Shown: piece by piece, positions 55,201-64,000 of the stretch
Numbering within the stretch: the first letter of the stretch is position 1
How the letters are laid out: every line of letters starts with the position of its first letter
Made by a program: the position numbers and the translations under genes
The notes under the pieces: model-generated
The model's database searches: none
The model's input: the letters and a program-made list of their open reading frames with translations, nothing else
Told to the model about the DNA's origin: nothing
Source of the DNA: Luzula sylvatica
Taxonomy: Eukaryota > Streptophyta > Magnoliopsida > Poales > Juncaceae
NCBI GenBank assembly: GCA_946800325.1
Contig: OX326956.1
Location: 36,227,582-36,291,581, forward strand
Direction: 5' to 3'
Length of the DNA stretch: 64,000 nucleotides

Positions 55201-56690
55201 AGGGATTTTCATAACATTATGAAGTGATCCATATTTTATTATAACGTCCACGAGAAGTAAATGGAGTCCATGAAAATACTATTTATATTTGTAATCTTAG
55301 TTTCCACCGACAAACTAATTGTTTTGAAATCTTTTGCACTAGTTGTTTTGAAATCTTAGTTTCCACCGACAAACTAATTGTTTTGTAATCCATGAAAATA
55401 CTATTTCACATTCGATTTCTTTCACGTCAAATTTCTTCTTTTAGTACTTGTCTTTTAGAACTCTCCGGGAGTTCAAATAATTATAAATTAAACACTATTT
55501 ATATATAATAAATACGCATCTGCGAATTTGATCATTCATGCCGGTATATATATTCTTACTTATTACATCGATTATATCTTATGGCTCAAATTACTATTCA
55601 TGCAAAGATCTTTGTAATTTAATATAATATATCTCTCGAGAGTTTAAACTGTATGCTTCAGGCATACTAAATCCTTTGGGGATTTTCATGAATATCGTAG
55701 CAAAATGAGTCATGTGAATAATCTGATATAATAAATACAAGAAACAATTTTAGTCCTTCAGAGACCTTTAAACAAATTAAAAACATAAATACAATTTGTA
55801 TCACCAAGTAAGGTGGTTTTCGGACTTCGGGTCCATCAATTTCAATTTCTTATGTGATTTCTGTTATTGGCCAATTATTTTTAAATGCCGACATTCCACA
55901 ATTGATTTAATTTTTCAGATCCTCGTTTTATTAATAATAAATTGAAAGCGCACCCATGCCAACTTTCTAATAACTATAGTTTTATTTCGGTTCCATCTTC
56001 TTCTAGTAGAGACATTATTTTGAGATCTCATTATTTTCAACATTTTCGATGTTGTCAGGTACCTGAACCTTTTCTAAAGGTTATATATTTATTTATTTAT
56101 GTCAAATCTACTAATTAATCTTTCAATATCCTTTTTAAAAGGATATATATTATTAGAAGTATTATCAACTTCTTTATTGCCAACTTTTTTATCATGCTCT
56201 TTTTTATTCCTTTGGATTTGTAGTATTGGAACCGATTGGTCGACCAAGCTTCAGGCTTATATCAAATTTAAAATTATCCAAGGATATTATACTATAAATA
56301 TGAGCATTTTAGACTGGAAACTTTTACTCTTTATTCATTCTTGTATTGATCAATGCATCAAATCACCGATTTGCAATTTCGTGCAAATAATTTATTTATG
56401 AACTCATAGTTCATGTTTACATGTTCGAGGATCTGATGTGATGATGCAACTCATATAATTTCTTGTTTTTCCAGTTTTCATTCTCTCCCCCTGATTTAGG
56501 CACGAGTTGTTGATATTTTAATTAATATCTAATGAAGTTCTTCGGGACTTGCATGATATCTTATCTCTTATATCTTCAAAACTTTTACTCATGTTTGGTT
56601 ATTTCATGAACCATCTTAGTTGTTTATGTAATTTCTCCTTCAGAGATTTCATATTTGCAACATACATATTAAACTTTGTTGCTTTCTTGA
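55201..56690 (-). other. Copia C interior, no recognisable frame
   Basis: Decayed pol/gag sequence presumably. A local tandem duplication (gttttgaaatctt, ttagtttccaccgacaaact) lies at about 55270-55400. No protein motif was read. Confidence 0.5.
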
Positions 56691-58713
56691 ATGTAAACTT
56701 CTAGTTTACAAATACATTTTTAAACTTTTTGTTCGTGTATATCATTTGAACTTCTGGTTCAAATAAATAAATGTTCATGATATACAATTTTACAGAATAA
56801 ATCAACCATATATATACCAAACACTTCTTTTAACTCGTCCATGTGTTATCACACATCTACTACACATAAAAAATAAGTTGAGTGAATACTTTTTGCTCCG
56901 ATCACTCACAAGTTATAAAAAATTGGGGAATACTTATGATAAATAGTTGGTCTTAATCGAGTCATGATCGTGACATGCATATTCTATGTCTCAGCAATTA
57001 ATTGGAATCATAGAATTGCCTTTTTTGTTTTATAAATTGAACTTCTGGTTCATAATAACATAATTTCAATTTTACTAATATAATTGCATGCCATAAAAAA
57101 TAAACTAATATGTTTCTATTAACATAATGACTCTTTCGGAGGAATATACATAATGCCTCTTCTGGAGCAATCAAATAACGACTCTTCTAGAGTCATCAAT
57201 CATAAACATACGCTCTTGTAATTTCATATACACATCTCTTTATTGATGAAATAAATAATTTGACACAAAATACACTTTATCTTGATAGATAAGAAAATCA
57301 TCCATTTTTCTTCTTGTTTTTTTCTTCAAGAGATTTCATAAACAATATAGGATTTATCGTGTACTACTGGTACAACTATTTTCAAACCACTCTTGAAGAT
57401 TATATTTTCAGACTCTTTGTAATCATATTTTCACGAGTCCTTTTATTAATTATGTGATTTTGTTATCATGATCAATATTTGTGTCGGACATAATTTGGAC
57501 TTCAGCATTCGAGACAACATTCACTTCTGGGAATGGAATAGAATCATTCATCAATTTAATTTGTTTTTCAATAAAGAAGACATGATAGTATTAATTCAAA
57601 TACTTCATAAATTATCTTATTTCTATTTGCTTTTGCATGAGCGGATTTCTAGAATATTTTCAATTATTTATTTTATGCCAATATTTATTCAAATCAAGTC
57701 TAATCTATTATATATTTTGTGCTCTTGCAACTCCAGGTGCTTTCAATAACATTATCAACTTTACTAGATGCACTTTAACTTTGAACATCGCAACTTTATA
57801 TTGAAACTCCAGGTTTCAATAAGATGAAATTTCAAACTTCTGGGTGCATTAATAAATTGGATTGCAACTACATGTGCAAAATGATAATAAATGTGCGAAC
57901 AATTATAAGTATATAGAATAAACGGACGAATAATAAATGTGCGAAAAATAAATGTACATAAAATAAACAAGCAGTAATAAATATAAATATGCTCGCAACT
58001 TCTGGTGCGTATTTTCAATGAGCAACTACGGGTTCGTTAATATACACTTCTGGTGCATACAACAAATTTCATAAAATTTTATATTATAATCTTAAAATAC
58101 ATATTCTAGACTACCGGTCCAAAAACATGCAATATAAAGTCTTATCATCATAACATATACATGCAACATATACTCTTCTGGAGTATTATGTTTCCGACGT
58201 TAATATTATTATACTTACAATATTATTATCATTCTTCTGGCATTATATTATTATCATTCTTCTGGAGTATTATGTTTCCCACGTTAATATTATTATACTT
58301 ACAATATTACAATACTCTTTCAATGAGAATAATACTACAAGTATAGATCTTATAAGCACAATAAATTTGTGTATGCGTCAATAATAATAATCTAGCAACT
58401 TCAAGTGCATCGAATAATATATATCCAATTTAATAAGCTTGAATAAATTTACAACTTCAAATACATATAAAGAAAAACAAGCTTACAATTCTTGATACGT
58501 CAATAGACTTGCAACTTCTGGTGCATAATTCGGGTGCATTAATAAACTAAATTGCAACTTCCTGTGCATAAATAATTAGATCTAAATGTGTCAAAATAAA
58601 TGTACGAGAAAAATAAACGTACGGAAATAAAATTAAACGTATTTGCAACTTTTGGTTGTAGATAAATAAGAATTATTAAGTAAACAATAGGGTACATGAA
58701 TATACAACTTCTG

Positions 58714-58812
<99 letters not shown>

Positions 58813-59110
58813 TTGCTTTTTTAGTATGCAACTTCTGGTTGCTGGTTGACAAGTATTATATACAAAATGATGTCCATAAATTGAATAACTTAATATATAA
58901 CTTCTGGTTATATAATAAAATAAAATAACTTTATGTAATAGAGAGATTCAACGTAATTAAGTAAAAGTAAACGCACAACAAAAGTTACATAACTTCTGGT
59001 TATATAACTTCATATAAATTTTAATATCTCTCCGTACGTGTCAAAATTTGTTTTCAAAAATTAAGGGGAAAACTTCAGGTTATCCATCAATATATAATTT
59101 CTGACAAAAG
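56690..59110. repeat. Dispersed AACTTCTGGT-type repeats in Copia C
   Basis: About twenty near-copies of gcaacttctggtgcat or aacttctggttata are scattered through 2.4 kb, spaced irregularly from about 30 to 300 bases. Variants include ggagtatt-, ggttcat- and gggtgcat-type tails. They lie in the 5' leader/gag half of the minus-strand element. Their origin is not explained. Confidence 0.75.
58714..58811. repeat. Compound microsatellite (GT)n(TA)n(T)n
   Basis: About 17 nt of GT repeats, 50 nt of TA repeats and a 31-nt T-run in direct succession inside Copia C. Confidence 0.96.
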
Positions 59111-59412
59111 TTTTGCTTGTTATATAACTTTTGTAATAGTCCATCATCATAGTACACAAATACATTACATAATTACATAATCTAAAAAATAGAGAGTACT
59201 AGCAATCTCGAATATTAAAACCACTAAATATAACAGATATGAATATAATAAGACAAAAATAATGGAGTATAGGCTAATCATATGTTCTAGTGTAATTTCT
59301 TAAAAGTACTAGTTATACATACCTTCGATTAGCTATCAATGAAAAAAATCATTAGAAACATGACGATTGAAACCTTGATCTCTCAGTTGGTCAGAACTTC
59401 GTGCTGATAACG

Positions 59413-59659
59413 TGTTATAAAATAAAGAACAAAAGAGAGAATTGGAGGAGACAATATTTCTATTGAATAGTTGGAGGAATACAATAGCCACTACCCCTTT
59501 ATATAGTAGAGGGTGAGTGCAGGCCAAGAAAGCTCTTGCCATATAAAACGCTAGAATACAAGAAAATAATACAATATCAAATATATCAAATATCCTATAA
59601 TTAATGCTCAATCTTCACAAAATTTGTTGCTTGACATCCATATTATTATATTCATAACA
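59413..59659 (-). repeat. Copia C 5' LTR
   Basis: 247 bp. It is the 5' LTR in the minus orientation because the primer-site-like sequence lies immediately inside it. Confidence 0.94.
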
Positions 59660-59664
59660 CTTTA

Positions 59665-62600
59665 CAACTTCTCTTATTCCATAATTGATCCCTAGTTTAA
59701 TTATTTGTTTGAAATCTCTATATGAAACAAAAATGTGAAAACTAAAATCTAATTCTAAAATTTAGATATTTTATTGTGTTCGTTTAAAATACTCTCTTAT
59801 TATTATCAAGTCGATAATCCTCATTTCATATGAGTTACTCCCATATAAAATATTTTCATTATTGTGTTCATAAAAAGCACATATCGAAACGGAAATGTAC
59901 TACTCAACATTTTATTGTGGCTAAAAACACATATTTCATGAGATTCTAACATAACTTTGATCAACCATTTAAAACTTCTCTATTTAGGTAATCCAATTAT
60001 ATCCCAATACGATTTGTATTCCTTGTCCGAGATAGGTCATTGAGTCCAAGTCAACGTCCTTGTGTTATTTTCAGTGACGGATCTATTAAGGAACTAGAAA
60101 TGACAGCCTCCCTCCTAGATTTTTTATTATGTTATTGTATATTATGATAAAATTGTAAATTTATGTACCATGGCTCTCCAAAAAAAAATTCGAAAATTTT
60201 CACAGTAGTCGTCTCTATATTACCGCCCCCTCCCCCATTGATACGGCGCAAGATCCGCCACCGGTTATCTCATCTATGTCCTCATCTCTAGTTGTATTTT
60301 AGAAATATCCTAACGCGTCATGAAATATTCAAGACGTATACGAGAAAAGAAATATGAAAATAATAAAATATACTTCACGTCACCGTATAGATCCGTGTCG
60401 CATCTGTATTCGAATCAAATAATGTTATGTTACTATGTTTTATTTTAAGTAATATCCCATATAGGGACCCATAAATAATATGGTACTTTTATAGGAACAT
60501 TAATTATGTTTTACATAAAATTAATTATGTTTTACATAAAATTGGGGTTGGTGGTCAAAATTGGCTGCATGCGGCGGAAAAAGACAAACGGCGGTGGTCC
60601 AAAATAACCGTAACAGGTCTACTTAAACTAGTTCATTAGCGAGACAATTAAGCTTTCTTAATAGCCCCACCACCACACGTGTATTATCATTAATTATAGG
60701 GTTTCTTCATTTCTTTTTTCCTTATAATAATACACATTATTAGAGTAACTTTATACACGTATGTTATATGGGACTTTTTTCTATATATAGAAGACGGTGC
60801 GAGTGCGACACGCGGAATTGGCGATGCGACATGTTTTTCAGCACGACTAGTTTTCGCTGCACAAGTCATTGTCGATTTCGAACAAAGAAACTTAATAAAA
60901 TTGTTTTAAGGCGTGTGTTTTAACAAATATTGTGATATAAAAAGTTTATCAACACTCCAAACATTAATTTAGTTTATCGAACGATCCAGTACAATCATGG
61001 TTATACCAATAACTTCTCAAATCCTCTCAAAAGCCAAAAAAATAAAAATTAAAAATTAAAAGATCATATTGTATTGCATTGAATCCTCACAACTCGCAAA
61101 GGCAGTATTTTAGGTATTTGGTCAATTTGAAGCCTATCCAATGGTGCAAATATACTTTATTTTGTTAATGAGTTTGGTTTTGATTTAAAATTTTCGAAAT
61201 TCAAACATTGGGGGACAAAGCAAAGGCCACACGAGGAGAATTGCTAGAGGGTCTTGGGACAAGACGCAATGCCTTCACTTTCAAACCAGCATGCAAACTA
61301 AATTTTTTAAGTTAAATTTTTTGTTTTGTTCTTAATCTTTGTTTAGAGATGGATAAATTGTGTAGCTTCAAATGGAGGCAAATTTTCCAAACCCCAAAAC
61401 ATGTTAACCTATGATTGTTAATATTCATCAATTTTACATTTTTGTTTAACGTAAAAGTCCCTAAAATGTCCGAGTTTCAATTTAGAAACAAAGAAAAACA
61501 ATCAGAAGAGATTAAGTAAGGTGCACCATTAATTAATCCTCCATCTTTTGCATATATACCTTTGACAACTTCATTTTCACATAAAAACTCTTTAAATTTT
61601 GTACTACATGAGGGCCACTCATGAATAAGAAGTAAAATGTCCAATTAAAAATATTTTAAAATAAAAAAATATTTAAGTAAAACTGAATTATCAAAAGTCC
61701 CCCCTAACTTTTCTAAATATTTTAAAAAAAGCTTCCTTACATTTTTTAATTTAAAATACTTCGGAAAACATCCTATAAAGCATATATAATTTTTTTTACA
61801 TCTACTATAAGTGTTAAATTGATGATGTTAATATTTTTTTAAGACAAAAAAATACAACTCTACTCACCATATTTAATTTTAAGAAACCACTTCTACAATT
61901 TTTAATTATTTACAAAAAATCTCCATAAATATTTTAAATTGGATTAATGTGAAAAACCATAATGATATAAAATAAATATTAATATATTTTATATTACATT
62001 TATTATATCATTTCTTGAAGAAGAAAAATACTAGCATTAAATCCGTTCGAACGTATAGTATCGAATACATCGTTCGAACGGGGCAAGAGAACCATTCCAA
62101 CATCGAGTGCAAATATTTTGAAGATTCAGAGGCGTTCAAACGGACAAAAGGATCGTTCGTACGCATAATATACCAAAATCAAGTTTTTTATTCTCCCGAA
62201 AGAGACTAGTTCCGATGCTATTTGATATAACTTGGATATGAGCATAAAATTTGAACTTCCGAAAAAGTCTTCAAATGGTCACAATTGATATATCTTCAAT
62301 TTCTCTTTGACTCGATCAAAGTTTGTTTGTATGTTTTGTATGTCTTCTTTAACATTGCATTATCTTATATATGCGAGATTTTGTTCGTGTCAATTTGTGT
62401 GTCTCATAAAACATTTGCCAATTTATGTTTTAATTTTCATGCTGCTATTTATAATTAACTTTACAATATTATGTGTTATATTGTGATAGTTCGAGAATGT
62501 TTTGTTAGTATTATCCTTGTACGTATTTCGGTCCAACATGCATGAAAATAAAAACACGTGCTATATACTACAAAATGCATTTTGCAACATTGGTCATTAT

Positions 62601-63730
62601 GTTAATACATATTGATTATGTGTTCGAAGAATATATTAATTTGACATAATTTTGTTATCATATTAATATATTATTTTATTATTATTATATCAATGCATAT
62701 GCTTATTATTTGTCATTGATTGTATGATTTACAATTGAATTTCGGTCCAAAACAATTACCAGCATCATCTATTGTTAGTTCAACAACTAGAGGGGTTAAA
62801 TCTACCTTTGTAGAGTTTTTTTAATATCTAAAATGTGATGTGATTTCTTACATATTCAATAAAAGTAGGGGCTTTTCAAAAAATCTTTACTAAAATTAAA
62901 CTTTTGTAGAGGGCATATTTGTAAGAATTCATGGATGTTTATTAACCACAAAAGACAAGCAATTGGGCATGACCAAAAAAATTGTGCCACCCTCAAGGAA
63001 GTAAGGTTTAATTAGTGATAGAGACAAATTATTATCTTTGGTTAGAAAACTTGAGTTAGGTTGGATATTGGCCTTATTAGTAGACCAAAGACTTGACCAT
63101 CTTGAACATACAATTATGTTTTATCACTCACATCACAATCACTAAGTTTAGAGCTAAATCATATAAGCTCATATATACATACATATGGGATTCAAATCAA
63201 GTTATCTAATCAAACATATGCAATGCAACAAGAAAAAGATTTGACAAATATATCATAAAGGGTTTTCGGATATTCATGCTAACAGTTTCATGCCCTAATT
63301 ACACCAAGATGGCTCTTGTGGACTTTAACTGGCTTTGCTAACTGCTCAAGAAACCCGGGAAAGGGAAACAGTGATTATAAAATATTAAAATGCAAATCCA
63401 AATTATTTAACGTAAAATTATGTACTGGCTTTTTGTAGATTGTGACCAATTTGGGATCAAATTGGACCTAAAATTTGGCTTATTAGGCAAAAAATGTAGT
63501 CTTGGTGGAGTCTTAAGTACCACAAACATCATGTTCTTATCAAATACAAGTCGGCATGACTATTAGGCCGAAACATTGAGAAGTTGAAATGAACACAAGT
63601 GGGCTTCCAAAACCTCAAATTTATTATTTATAAGGCCTAATTTTACTAAGGCGAGGCCATTTTTTTCATTTTCTAGCCCATATAATTTTAGAAACAAAAT
63701 ATCATAACAGAAGATAAGCTTCTAAGAAGA
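59665..63730. other. Long intergenic region, 4 kb
   Basis: No gene recognised. It contains a cluster of ttcgaacg palindromes at 62041-62165. Short frames (for example 62015-62209) have no family features. The last part (from about 63600) is probably the promoter of the gene starting at 63789. Confidence 0.5.
62041..62165. repeat. Cluster of GTTCGAAC palindromes
   Basis: ccgttcgaacg (62042-62052) and cgttcgaacgg (62071-62081), then gcgttcaaacgg and tcgttcgtacg, occur within 125 bp. The same palindrome pair occurs at 52473-52503 next to a Copia-B-like remnant. This may be part of an old LTR. Confidence 0.6.
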
Positions 63731-63788
63731 TCACATCAATTATACTCCTCACTCTTCTTCTTCTTCTTCTCCCATCTTCTCTACAGCT
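63731..63788 (+). promoter_or_regulatory. Probable 5' UTR with CTT repeat
   Basis: The leader just before the last gene contains a (ctt)n tract (63754-63769), common in plant 5' UTRs. A TATA-like tataat lies at about 63680. Confidence 0.4.
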
Positions 63789-64000
63789 ATGCTATCCATC
63801 TCTCACCCGAAACCGACGACCTCTCTGAGACCCAAATTCCGGGAAGCTTTCTTACCCAAATTCCACCCGGTTAAATACAAACCCAAATTCAAATTCGCCA
63901 TCTTCGCAAAATTACTGCCATTCTCGCAACCACCTCAAGCTCCACCTGGACAAGTGTACCAGCCATTCAGACCGCCACCCACCGCTCCACTTCCACCTCA
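63789..64000 (+). CDS. 5' part of a plastid-targeted protein, probably Rubisco accumulation factor 1 (RAF1)
   Basis: An open frame starts at ATG 63789 and runs off the window (70 complete codons seen). The first about 45 residues (MLSISHPKPTTSLRPKFRE, then many Lys/Phe and almost no acidic residues) look like a plastid transit peptide. Then comes QAPPGQVYQPFRPPP. As I recall, plant RAF1 proteins have a QxYQPFRPP segment at the start of their mature part; RAF1 is the stromal chaperone that helps Rubisco large subunits dimerise and assemble. The match rests on this short motif plus the transit-like start. The rest lies outside the window. Confidence 0.55.
   Translation, partial: MLSISHPKPTTSLRPKFREAFLPKFHPVKYKPKFKFAIFAKLLPFSQPPQAPPGQVYQPFRPPPTAPLPP

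Larger units (their letters stand above)
54043..59659 (-). mobile_element. Copia C: full-length Ty1/Copia-type LTR retrotransposon (decayed)
   Basis: LTRs of 248 bp (54043-54290) and 247 bp (59413-59659) with TG...CA ends, flanked by perfect 5-bp duplications cttta (54038-54042 and 59660-59664). Orientation is minus: the primer-site-like cgttatcagcacgaag lies just inside the right LTR (minus strand of about 59397-59412), and the purine tract caaggggga(g) just inside the left LTR (minus strand of 54291-54300). By eye the LTRs differ at about five bases plus one indel (about 2%). The interior keeps only fragments of Copia reverse transcriptase. It is not autonomous. Confidence 0.92.

Noticed and set aside
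56099..57749. Plus-strand frames of 93-100 residues inside Copia C
   Set aside because: They are antisense to the element's direction, AT-driven and without motifs.
59336..59611. 91-residue minus-strand frame, similar to 53990-54172
   Set aside because: It is LTR sequence of Copia C with a short flank. The similarity between the two frames is due to the paired LTRs.

Overview
This is an AT-rich plant nuclear window, most likely from a eudicot. It has GT-AG introns, plant-specific gene families (CYP81-like P450, ATL RING-H2, WAT1/MtN21, LOB-domain) and a heavy load of plant-type transposons. No tool was run: exon joins, repeat ends and target-site duplications (TSDs) were read by eye from the sequence.

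Genes: a two-exon CYP81-like cytochrome P450 (2692-4308, +); two intronless ATL RING-H2 ubiquitin ligases in tandem (10038-10808 and 12109-12867, +); a two-exon TPR / kinesin-light-chain-like protein (20469-18706, -); a seven-exon WAT1-related (MtN21/UMAMIT) transporter (21791-23409, +); a two-exon class I LOB-domain transcription factor of the LBD29/LBD16 type (45577-44574, -); and the first exon portion of a plastid protein resembling Rubisco accumulation factor 1, cut by the right edge (63789-64000, +). They do not form a pathway. The only local gene family is the ATL pair.

The rest is mostly transposable elements. At 24-40 kb there is a nest: a LINE is split by a Copia element (A, 26033-39558), which is split by a second Copia element (B, 27066-35869), which carries a 232-bp MITE with 45-bp perfect terminal inverted repeats (TIRs) (32565-32796). 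LTR divergence read by eye (about 4% for A, about 1% for B) agrees with that order. A third Copia element (C, 54043-59659, minus strand) has 5-bp TSDs. Two 5'-truncated LINEs with clear TSDs lie at 1194-2336 and 47697-49821.

The DNA transposons are mostly small non-autonomous elements. One roughly 270-bp family with 9-bp TSDs occurs at least six times (13656, 43545, 46881, 47164, 47630, 51234), and one copy is split by a LINE. A second family of about 180 bp occurs twice (21310, 52750). Two hAT-type elements with 8-bp TSDs lie at 8288-8977 and 24087-24611, and a tRNA-derived SINE at 46417-46556. A Helitron-like block covers 4728-7456. Also notable are a 35-nt and a 28-nt poly-G run, a 108-nt TA microsatellite, a 0.9-kb stretch almost free of G and C, and a GC-rich minisatellite island (14220-14915).

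I found no CRISPR array, rRNA or canonical tRNA gene. No clearly new system stands out. The most unusual items are Copia B, whose LTRs are nearly identical while its coding region is wrecked, and the dense, nested, datable MITE/LINE/LTR insertions.
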